The notes beneath the pieces are model-generated. The model was given only the letters and a program-made list of their open reading frames with translations, made no database searches and had not been told where the DNA came from. Positions 1 through 7,590 of a stretch of DNA of 14,036 nt are shown piece after piece. The stretch's first letter is position 1, and each line of letters begins with the position of its first letter. This stretch comes from Acidobacteriaceae bacterium (GTDB taxonomy: Bacteria > Acidobacteriota > Terriglobia > Terriglobales > Acidobacteriaceae). The stretch lies in contig JAUTWY010000284.1 of assembly GCA_030838305.1 (NCBI GenBank), forward strand, positions 1-14,036, read 5' to 3'. Position numbers and translations under genes: made by a program.

Positions 1-534
1 AACGACAGGGACGCCCACATTGACGTCATGTGCATCGGTGATCGCATCAATAATCCTCCCGAAGCCTTTCGTTACTCGTATAAATACACGGATGCGAATG
101 GCTGGGTGGAGGATGAGGCCGAGATCACGCCCCAAACCATGGATATCATCATCAAGGACAAATCTGGTTCTCACACCTTCCATGGTGTGCGCTCAGATGA
201 AGGCAGTTGGAACGGCGCTGTCCTCGACCTGTCGCACCTGAACATAACAGCAATGTCCGCCAGGTTGAACGCTCTGAAATCGTCGGCCATTGTTCAACAA
301 GGCCGTGAATCCATCAATGGATATGACACCGCGAAGTATTCCATCGACACTGGGAGTGCCAATTCTTCCGATCGTCAGGAGTTTGAAACGTTATTTGGCA
401 AAGGCGCCTCCGAAAAAGGAACGGCCTGGATGGCACCCGACGGTTGCGTCGCGAAATTCACCCTAGATGAAACGATCGTGCGGGGTGACGCGCTGAACAA
501 AGCCCACTATGAAATGGCGAGGGTTAAGAGATGA
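1..534 (+). CDS. Probable exported protein of unknown function, 5'-truncated by window edge
   Basis: The frame is open from base 1 to the TGA at 532-534, giving 177 visible residues. The ATG at 28 is probably internal, because the frame continues upstream without a stop and no ribosome binding site precedes it. I do not recognise a family with certainty. The visible part alternates short polar and hydrophobic stretches typical of a beta-rich secreted protein, including a segment reading INGYDTAKYSIDT and, near the end, GTAWMAPDGCVAKFTLDE. That layout resembles periplasmic lipoprotein-localisation-like (LolA/LppX-type) beta sheets, but this is only a fold guess. The signal peptide or lipobox, if any, lies outside the window. 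Its stop overlaps the next start as ATGA, so the two are probably translationally coupled and part of the same operon as the RHS gene. Coding status is well supported by the coupling; function is unknown. Confidence 0.75.
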   Translation, partial: NDRDAHIDVMCIGDRINNPPEAFRYSYKYTDANGWVEDEAEITPQTMDIIIKDKSGSHTFHGVRSDEGSWNGAVLDLSHLNITAMSARLNALKSSAIVQQGRESINGYDTAKYSIDTGSANSSDRQEFETLFGKGASEKGTAWMAPDGCVAKFTLDETIVRGDALNKAHYEMARVKR

Positions 535-1928
535 GCGGATACAACAGAATGGGGAGAGTGGTTATGAGGCGGATATTTCAATGCTCACGCTTTGTCTTGA
601 TGATCAGCCAGATTATAGGCATTGGGGGGATTGCCGTCTCGGCTCAGTCCACCGCTATCAAGTGGACGAAAGATGCCGTCGTCGTCGACGGTAATACGGC
701 CCAGAACGCGCTCAAAAGTGTGAGTAGCGACGGCCACGTCCTGGTCTTCAACACATCGGATCAGCGCATCGGGAACCTGGCAGCAGGACAGGTTCTGGTG
801 CTCCAGGACATGGGAGCGAGGCGCGTGCTGGGCACCTTGAAGCAGGGGCCACTGACGGCGGTGGCCACCAATGCGACCGCGCTGACGGACTTCATCGAAG
901 ATGGCACCATCCAGTTCCCAACCAATTCCCGGGACCCTGTGATTCTGGACCAGCAAGATACGAATTTTGGTCCGGGTGTCGACAAATTGACTGGCGACGT
1001 GGACGAATGGCACTACACCGTTCACAGCGATGCCGGCAGCGACGCCGACCCTAACGCCCTCGATTTTTGCTTCGTTGCCGAAAAGCACCTTAGCGGGCTG
1101 GACGCGAAAGTCAACGGCAAGGGGCACTTGAAGAACAATGGATTCTCATTCCTTGCGGAGATTCGCGGAGCCAAACTTCAGAAACTGCTCTTCACCGCGC
1201 CGGTCGAAGGCACCCTCAAGGTGGATTGGGCCGTGGCCACAAACGGCTCGAACAGCGGTATTGGGGAAAAACGGCTGCGGATGCCCACTTTCTTCAAAGA
1301 GATATTCGTCGCGAACCACCTGCCGTTCTTATATGAAATCGGCGCGAACCTGATTTTTACTCCCGGCTTGGGCGAGAAGAAAGCGGCAGTATCCGGAGGC
1401 TTCGAAGTATCTTACGCGGGAAAAGGTGGATTTACCGCCACGCCGAATGGAGCTGCACCGGTTGAACAAATGAAAGCATCTCCGAAGTCAGTTGAGAAGG
1501 TTACTTCCTCAGCCCTGGCGGCTCACGGGGTGGTCGTGGCCGTGAATGCTCCGAAGATCGCATTCGGTTTCGGCACAGCCAGCTTCATGGAAGCAGTTCA
1601 TTCGCAAGTGCCGGATGCGATCAAGAGCCACGGGAGCGCCGATGCTTTTGAAGCCCGGCTTTCCAGCGTCCTCTCCAAAGACAAACCGGATTTCTTCAGG
1701 ACGGAAGGCGGGGCTTATGTGCAATGGGTGAATGAGTATGACTATGCCGGTTCCGGGCCGATGAGTGTGGTGCCCAACTGTAGCACCACGCATTTTAACC
1801 TGATCGCGTCCGGTGGATTTGACTCGGCCCTGCTGGGCATACCTGGCAAAGGCACATTTGAATTTTATAAGAAGAGTGAGACGAATACCGATCCCGATGT
1901 CCCGGCCTGCAGGATCGGACAGCAGTGA
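531..1928 (+). CDS. Exported hypothetical protein, RHS-operon partner
   Basis: A 465-residue protein of no family I recognise. The ATG at 531 overlaps the previous stop as ATGA and has GAGGG about 7 bases upstream. An alternative start at 564 (residue 12) has GGGGAG 7 bases upstream and gives a more classical signal peptide: MRR, then a hydrophobic stretch, then a cleavage-like site VSA/QS near residue 38 of the long form. Either way the protein is predicted to be exported. The mature part is beta-rich and Gly/Ala/Ser-rich without transmembrane segments. Only a few cysteines remain, two of them near the C terminus (VPNCSTTHF and VPACRIGQQ), which could form a disulfide outside the cytoplasm. 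The stop overlaps the RHS gene start as GTGA. Conserved coupling to a giant RHS protein would suggest a partner, chaperone or surface-anchoring role, but that is inference from position only. Confidence 0.85.
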   Translation: MSGYNRMGRVVMRRIFQCSRFVLMISQIIGIGGIAVSAQSTAIKWTKDAVVVDGNTAQNALKSVSSDGHVLVFNTSDQRIGNLAAGQVLVLQDMGARRVLGTLKQGPLTAVATNATALTDFIEDGTIQFPTNSRDPVILDQQDTNFGPGVDKLTGDVDEWHYTVHSDAGSDADPNALDFCFVAEKHLSGLDAKVNGKGHLKNNGFSFLAEIRGAKLQKLLFTAPVEGTLKVDWAVATNGSNSGIGEKRLRMPTFFKEIFVANHLPFLYEIGANLIFTPGLGEKKAAVSGGFEVSYAGKGGFTATPNGAAPVEQMKASPKSVEKVTSSALAAHGVVVAVNAPKIAFGFGTASFMEAVHSQVPDAIKSHGSADAFEARLSSVLSKDKPDFFRTEGGAYVQWVNEYDYAGSGPMSVVPNCSTTHFNLIASGGFDSALLGIPGKGTFEFYKKSETNTDPDVPACRIGQQ

Positions 1929-4900
1929 TCGAAATGCGTTCTCGAACTCAGAGTCGGATATTGGCGCTGCTACTGGTGCTTTCGTCAGTAGCCTGCCACA
2001 AGCATGGCACGGTACCGCTGGCGCTTGAAGAATGCGATCCCGCCGGCTACATCGGCTGCATTCAGCAAAATGCGTTTTTGTCCATCCCCATCACCGACAC
2101 CAATCTTTTCCTGACGTATTCGAGCCGGTGGATGATTCGGCAAGCAGAGCAAGGTTCTTGGGACGCGCAACCGCTTGGTCTCGGCGGTTGGTCGATCAAT
2201 CTGGTTCAGCGCTACGACCGCGCCAATCGGATTCTGATCAGCGGGGACGGTAGCTGGCGCAGAGCCGATGGCGTGAAACTACATTCGGGCGAATTGGCTG
2301 TCCCGAGCTATGACGGCGCGCTGGCATTCATCTTTGATTCCGCCGGACGCCACACTCGTACCGTGGATGGCCTTCTAGGCTCGGAGCTGGTCAAAATCTC
2401 CTACGACAGCGCTGGCCGCCTTCTTCAGTTGGATGGTTCTGTAAATAACCGGCCCGTGCATGTCTCCGTTCAGCGGGACGCAAGTGGCGCTCAACCGAGA
2501 CTTCTAGGAATAGACGGAGGAGCAACGCGACTCACGCTGAATAGTAGGGGATACCTAGTCGGAATCACCAATCCTGCCGACGAAACAACACAGATCACCT
2601 GGAACCCAGTGGACCTTGTCGAGAGCGAAACTGATCCGGCCGGTGATGTTCAACGGTTCACATACGATTCCTCCGGACATCTAACGTCCGCGACCGATGC
2701 CGACGGAGTAATGCAACGCTATGAACGAAAAGCATCCGGCGACAGTCTGGAAATCAGCATTCTGACTGCGCTGGGCCGACATTGGACCTACCGCACAGAA
2801 TCCGTGAAAGGAGGCATCCGGCGTACGTTCATCAGGCCGGACGGTACGGAAAACCGTCAGACCAGCGATACGCCCGGCAATCGCGTGCTGGAACTTGCTG
2901 ACCGGACAATTTGGAATATCGGAGCAGTTGCGAACCCAGTGTGGGGCATGGCCTCTCCAATTCTCACTCCGATTGTGGAAACCCGGCCAGACGGCGTCAC
3001 TTCACGCAGAGAGGTCAAGTACAACCAGCAGGAGCAACGCTCCCTACCATACATGCTCGCCGGTTCCGTTATCACCATCATCAACGGACAACCGTGGACG
3101 CAACACTTCGATCCAGCGCAGCGCACTGCGGATATTGTGGACCCGAGCGGACGCCGAAGTGTTTTGCAGTATGACGAGCGCGGCCGACTGCTGAGTTACT
3201 CCGCTCCGGGTGGGGCGCCAGTGTCATATACCTACAATGGCCAAGGGCGCAGCAGAAGCGTGACCATTGGAACTGGCAAGCTTGCCCGAACTACGCGCTA
3301 TACCTACGACGCCAGCACAGGCCAGATCATTACAACCCGTCCTGATGGTGTTAACGAAAAGCGCGCGGTGGATAACGCAGGGCGAACCGTTACCGTCTCT
3401 GTGGGAGATGGATCGACAGTTGTCTTTGGTTACGATTCGGCAGGTCGAGTTAACCAGGTACAGCCGCCGGGTGGGTTGAATTTCACTTTGGGAATGAGCG
3501 CTGCGGGGCGTCCTACCGCGTTTGTTCCTCCGATGGTTCAGGGGGATGCCTCGATTGAGACCAGTTCGTACGACAAAGATGGCCAGTTGACCGCCATTTC
3601 AGGTTTGGGCAATCGTGCCATCGCCTATAGTTACGACTCCACGGGGAGGCTTACGAGTTCCACCTTTGACCAGGGCAAGCGCACCTTCTCCTACGATGCT
3701 CGTTCCGGGTTGGTTACTCAGGTCTCCGATCCCAGCGGCGTAAATATGAGCTATGGATATACGGGCAGCGCACAAACCAGCCTGACTTGGTCGGGAACAA
3801 TCCACGGTTCCGTCTCCACTGCACTTGATCCAATTGGCCGTGTGGCTCGCGAAGCGGTAAACGGCAGCAACAACCTGGATTTCACTTACGATCCGGCGGG
3901 CAATCTTACCGGGATCGGCCAGCTTTCCCTTACGCGTCATCCAGCAACCGCTCTGGTGACGCATACAACACTTGGAGTCATCGAAACCCGGCAAGAGTTC
4001 GACGAATACAAACAACTAGTCCGTGAGACTACAGCCGCGGCCGGCAAGCTACTGCTCGACGTGCGCTACACGCGCGACGCTTTGGAGCGGATCAAGACGG
4101 TTACTGAAATCTTTGGCCCTGGCAAGACCTCGGAAACGGAGTACTCCTACGACCGGGCTGATCGCCTGACCACGGTGCGAGTCAATGGCCGAGCGACTGA
4201 AACTTACCATTACGATCCGGCAGGTAACCGCGTCAGCCTTGTGCGAGCGAAAGAAAAACTTAAGGCGAGCTACGACGACCGTGAACGGCTCGTGAGCTTT
4301 GGCAACACTCAGTACAAGTGGATGCCGGATGGAACCTTGGCAGGTGTTGCGCACGGCCAGCGCGCATCGGCTTTCGTGTACGACGATTTTGGCGCTCTAC
4401 GCCAGGCCAGCTTGCCCGATGGCCGCAAGGTCAGATACTTCGTGGATGCCGGCGGGCGTCGAGTTGGGCGTGAAGTCGGCGGCAAACTCGTTGCCGGATA
4501 TCTGTATCGGCTCGACGGATCCATCGCCGCTGAAACTGATGCCGGCGGCCGAATTGTATCTCGATTCGGTTACGACAATGGCGGGCATCTCGCCTTAGTC
4601 GAACACTCTGGAGTGACTTATCGCGTCATTACCGATGCTGTCGGTAGTCCGCGGCTGATTATTGATTCACGAACCGGAGCTGTTGTGGAGCAAATCGCAT
4701 ATGACGCCTGGGGCAATGTAACTCAGGATTCGGGGCTAGGATGGGTTCCCATCGGCTTCGCCGGAGGCCTGCACGATCCGGATACAGGCCTGATTCGCTT
4801 CGGGGCTCGCGACTACGATCCAGCCACCGGCCGCTGGACGGCAAGCGACCCGATTCGCTTCCAGGGTCGTGATGCCAACCTATACCGGTACGCTTTCGCG

Positions 4901-7297
4901 GACCCAGTGGATCGTACAGATCGAAAGGGCCTTGATTCTTCCGGAGGGATGATCGTGATCGTGTCAGCAAGTTCGCCGCGCTTTCCGGATCCTTGGGGCT
5001 CTAATTCTTCTTCTACTTCTACCGACACTCCTAACGGCGACCAGGGACCCAACGGAGTGACGCAGTTCCAAGATCCGTTCGAAAATTCCGGTGGGTCCAA
5101 CATGGTCACAATAATTTCTGCTTGGACTCGCCCTGCCCCACAAGGGGACGCGCAGATCGGACCGATTGACTACAGTTATAACCCGCCGGGCGGCGGTACC
5201 ATCGACATAACCCCTGTCAACGGGGGCTGGATGGAGATTGGACCGATCACTCAAGCCCCGAACGATGGTAGCGGTGATGGCGGCGGCGGCGGCGGTGGTG
5301 GCGGCGGCGGTGGTGGCGGCGGCGACGGCGGCGGGGGCGGATCAGGCGGTGGTGGCTCGGGCCCTGGTGGCTCGGGTCCGGGCGGATCAGGCCCGGGCGG
5401 ATCAGGTCCCGGTGGCTCCGGCTCGGGTGGCTCAGGGCCGGGAGGACCGGGATCCGGCGACGGTCACGGGGATCCGCATCTCGACACGATCACGGGTCTG
5501 CATTTCGATTTTCAGGCGGCAGGAGAGTTCCTGATTGCCGCCTCGCAAGATGGCACGTACGTGATCCAGGCCCGGCAACAGCCGTGGGGAACTCGGGTCG
5601 CGGTCAACACCGCGATCGCCGCCAATGTGGATGGCGACCGGATTGGAGTCTACGCCCGGGAACCATCGTTCGTTCTGGTGAACGGCTCACCTGTAAACGA
5701 ACTGGCTATCGAGAAACGTTTGCCGCATGGCGGTTTGCTGCAGCGCCATGGAGGAACGGTTAACATTCGCTGGCGCTCAGGCGGCAGCCTCGCGGTCACA
5801 CAAGTCTTCGACAGCCTGAATTACAGTTTCCTCCCCAGTGCGGCCGAAGCTCCGAAAGTATCCGGGCTGCTGGGCAGGGGTAACGGCTCAGAGTACAAGC
5901 TCACCGGCCGAGATGGCAGCATGATCGGCACGTCCGACACCGATTTCGCGGCCAAACTCTACGAACACGTCGGAAACAGCTGGCGTGTTAAGCAATCCGA
6001 ATCGCTATTCCACTACTGGCCCGGTGAGAGCACAGCCACGTTCACGAACCTCAATATTCCATCGGGGGAGGTGACCGCTAGCTCCATAGCCTTGACGCGC
6101 TCCAAGGCTGAAACCATCTGCCGTGCCGTGGGAGTTCGCGGTCAACCTGCTCTCGACGATTGCATTCTCGATGTTGGGGTCACCGGCATGCCCGCCTTCG
6201 CAGCAGCGTCGGTGGGAATCGGCACAAATCCAGCAGCCACGCCCCGCACGCCGGGCGGATCGGCCGCAGCTGCTAATGCTCCGGCTACTAACGTTCCGGC
6301 TACGCAACTTCCGCCTCCCGATCATTACGACATCAAAATCGGTGATACGGTCTCGACTGACCACCCGGCAAAAGGCGCTGGCATTCTCAACAGCGTGGCG
6401 CAAAGGCAGTCGTACTCTTTCACTGCCAGCAACGGAGAGAGGGTTTACGTCAGTGTTGGTCCCTGTCAAGGCGAGGCCCTTAGTCTTGATCTACTCAAGC
6501 CAGACGGTGGTGTGCTCGACGGAGCCGGCCATTGTCGCGATTTCGGCCCGGCGACGCTGCCAGTAGCGGGCACGTACCGCATTGTGGCTTCTGCCTCCGG
6601 CACTGCGCGCTACACTTTTTCATTGCGTACGGCTCTGCTCAACCAGTTCCCACTTAAAATTGATGACTCGATCTCGCCCGATCATCCGGCGGGAGCCGGT
6701 ATCATCACACAGGCGGGACAAAGACAGTCCTATTCATTCAATGCGCAAGCAGGAGAAGTCGTGTATTTGGGCATTGGCCCATGTGAGGGCGCGGTTCCTT
6801 CCCTGGATATTCTTGCGCCTGACAACCATCGCCTGGATGGGCAAATGGGCTGTCACGATCTGGGCCGCGAAGTTCTGCCTCAGAGGGGGGCCTATCGCAT
6901 TGTGGCAAGGACTGACAAGGATCCGGCACGTTATAGCTTTTCTTTGCGCTCGGTTCCGCCTGATCAGCACTTTGCAGTCCGCCTGCCGTTGACCGTATCG
7001 CCGGACGCTCCCACGCGAGGCGCTGGGCGCATAACTGCGCAAGGAGCCCAGCAGTTCTATGACTTCACAGCGCCTCCCGGTTCCAGAGTTTCTATAGAAG
7101 GAAAGTGCAGCCAGCCCTGCCCGAACCTGGAGATCAGGGTGACGACGGGTGGTGACACAACCCGCCTCGGTCTGATCGGTTTGGATCATCTCAACTTTGA
7201 TTGGAAAGTTCCCTCCGGAGGTAAATACACAATACAGGTTCGGTCCAATGGATACACCGGCGATTACGCCTTTACCGCCTCGGAAGCGAAGCCGTAG
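1925..7297 (+). CDS. Giant exported RHS/YD-repeat protein with VWD-like and PPC-like C-terminal domains
   Basis: A 1790-residue protein. The GTG start at 1925 overlaps the preceding stop (GTGA) and has AGGA about 10 bases upstream; an ATG at 1934 is the alternative. Residues 1-24 form a signal peptide ending SSVAC, a poor lipobox (Ser at -3), so either a lipoprotein or an ordinary secreted protein. Residues ~40-130 resemble the N terminus of secreted RHS proteins (PLGLGGWSINL). YD repeats run ~130-900 (e.g. YDSAGRLLQLDG, FTYDPAGNLTGIG), and the RHS core is ~900-1004 (FGARDYDPATGRW). A Ser/Thr/Pro/Gly linker and poly-Gly/GGSGP tract (1116-1180) leads to a VWD-like domain (~1182-1340, opening GDPHLDTITGLHFDF). 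Three ~107-residue PPC-like beta repeats start near 1466, 1573 and 1680, with cysteine pairs 1514/1537, 1620/1643 and 1728/1732. RHS repeats usually form a shell around a C-terminal toxin; no toxin domain or downstream immunity gene is seen. A surface or adhesive role is inferred. Confidence 0.95.
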   Translation: MIEMRSRTQSRILALLLVLSSVACHKHGTVPLALEECDPAGYIGCIQQNAFLSIPITDTNLFLTYSSRWMIRQAEQGSWDAQPLGLGGWSINLVQRYDRANRILISGDGSWRRADGVKLHSGELAVPSYDGALAFIFDSAGRHTRTVDGLLGSELVKISYDSAGRLLQLDGSVNNRPVHVSVQRDASGAQPRLLGIDGGATRLTLNSRGYLVGITNPADETTQITWNPVDLVESETDPAGDVQRFTYDSSGHLTSATDADGVMQRYERKASGDSLEISILTALGRHWTYRTESVKGGIRRTFIRPDGTENRQTSDTPGNRVLELADRTIWNIGAVANPVWGMASPILTPIVETRPDGVTSRREVKYNQQEQRSLPYMLAGSVITIINGQPWTQHFDPAQRTADIVDPSGRRSVLQYDERGRLLSYSAPGGAPVSYTYNGQGRSRSVTIGTGKLARTTRYTYDASTGQIITTRPDGVNEKRAVDNAGRTVTVSVGDGSTVVFGYDSAGRVNQVQPPGGLNFTLGMSAAGRPTAFVPPMVQGDASIETSSYDKDGQLTAISGLGNRAIAYSYDSTGRLTSSTFDQGKRTFSYDARSGLVTQVSDPSGVNMSYGYTGSAQTSLTWSGTIHGSVSTALDPIGRVAREAVNGSNNLDFTYDPAGNLTGIGQLSLTRHPATALVTHTTLGVIETRQEFDEYKQLVRETTAAAGKLLLDVRYTRDALERIKTVTEIFGPGKTSETEYSYDRADRLTTVRVNGRATETYHYDPAGNRVSLVRAKEKLKASYDDRERLVSFGNTQYKWMPDGTLAGVAHGQRASAFVYDDFGALRQASLPDGRKVRYFVDAGGRRVGREVGGKLVAGYLYRLDGSIAAETDAGGRIVSRFGYDNGGHLALVEHSGVTYRVITDAVGSPRLIIDSRTGAVVEQIAYDAWGNVTQDSGLGWVPIGFAGGLHDPDTGLIRFGARDYDPATGRWTASDPIRFQGRDANLYRYAFADPVDRTDRKGLDSSGGMIVIVSASSPRFPDPWGSNSSSTSTDTPNGDQGPNGVTQFQDPFENSGGSNMVTIISAWTRPAPQGDAQIGPIDYSYNPPGGGTIDITPVNGGWMEIGPITQAPNDGSGDGGGGGGGGGGGGGGGDGGGGGSGGGGSGPGGSGPGGSGPGGSGPGGSGSGGSGPGGPGSGDGHGDPHLDTITGLHFDFQAAGEFLIAASQDGTYVIQARQQPWGTRVAVNTAIAANVDGDRIGVYAREPSFVLVNGSPVNELAIEKRLPHGGLLQRHGGTVNIRWRSGGSLAVTQVFDSLNYSFLPSAAEAPKVSGLLGRGNGSEYKLTGRDGSMIGTSDTDFAAKLYEHVGNSWRVKQSESLFHYWPGESTATFTNLNIPSGEVTASSIALTRSKAETICRAVGVRGQPALDDCILDVGVTGMPAFAAASVGIGTNPAATPRTPGGSAAAANAPATNVPATQLPPPDHYDIKIGDTVSTDHPAKGAGILNSVAQRQSYSFTASNGERVYVSVGPCQGEALSLDLLKPDGGVLDGAGHCRDFGPATLPVAGTYRIVASASGTARYTFSLRTALLNQFPLKIDDSISPDHPAGAGIITQAGQRQSYSFNAQAGEVVYLGIGPCEGAVPSLDILAPDNHRLDGQMGCHDLGREVLPQRGAYRIVARTDKDPARYSFSLRSVPPDQHFAVRLPLTVSPDAPTRGAGRITAQGAQQFYDFTAPPGSRVSIEGKCSQPCPNLEIRVTTGGDTTRLGLIGLDHLNFDWKVPSGGKYTIQVRSNGYTGDYAFTASEAKP
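5270..5461 (+). repeat. Low-complexity Gly tract and 15-bp tandem repeat inside the RHS gene
   Basis: From about 5279 to 5341 the DNA is an almost pure run of GGC/GGT glycine codons interrupted by single Asp codons. It is followed by six in-phase 15-bp units (5351-5440) that each encode Gly-Gly-Ser-Gly-Pro, or Ser in place of Pro in the fifth. All unit lengths are multiples of three, so slippage would change linker length without breaking the frame. The encoded segment (residues ~1116-1180) is a flexible spacer between the RHS core with its linker and the VWD-like domain. The G-runs on the + strand could also form G-quadruplexes. Confidence 0.9.
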
Positions 7298-7590
7298 CAC
7301 CACCGATCTGTGAATGTGGGCGGCTGAAGGATTCCAGGAGGGCGATCTGCGAGAAATTAACCTTGCGAGCCACGGAATTTCCTGCCCCGCTCGCAACAGA
7401 AACACACCCGCATTTGTGCCTGCGCGTCCTTCACATCGGCGCCGGCCATCTTCAGCCAGGTCGCATGAGATGTTCGTAGGCTTCTCCAATTCAACTAGGG
7501 CAACTCCATTGATCGAGCTGCAGGATTGATGAACCGAACGAGTATGTTGTTGTCGCCGAAGGCAAAACGGATAGCGCTCGCTCGGAGGTC
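7298..7590. other. Intergenic region between convergent operons
   Basis: This 293-base stretch separates the end of the RHS gene from the end of the FAD oxidoreductase gene, which are convergent. The open frames across it are short or overlap neighbours, and show neither recognisable protein features nor plausible ribosome binding sites. The only structure noted is the inverted repeat at 7363-7396. No immunity-like small gene follows the RHS gene here. Confidence 0.6.
7363..7396 (-). terminator. Possible weak intrinsic terminator (inverted repeat)
   Basis: TTGCGAGC (7363-7370) and GCTCGCAA (7389-7396) form a perfect 8-bp inverted repeat with an 18-base loop between convergent genes. Read on the - strand, the stem is followed after GG by TTAATTT, a poor U-tract; on the + strand no T-run follows. 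It could help end the - strand operon, whose last stop lies about 195 bases upstream. The long loop and weak U-tract keep this tentative. Confidence 0.3.

Noticed and set aside
585..1127. 180-codon open frame on the - strand
   Set aside because: Antisense to the signal-peptide protein that is coupled to its neighbours; no ribosome binding site or family features.
5238..5534. Alternative frame rich in Ala/Val/Arg through the Gly tract
   Set aside because: A by-product of reading GGC/GGT repeats in another frame; the RHS frame is continuous on both sides.
6734..7489. 251-codon open frame on the - strand over the end of the RHS gene
   Set aside because: It is antisense to clear PPC-like repeats, is Arg/Ser/Cys-rich in the manner of a shadow frame, and has no recognisable domain.
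7314..7529. Small frame after the RHS gene as a possible immunity gene
   Set aside because: No ribosome binding site, odd composition and no toxin domain upstream that would need one.
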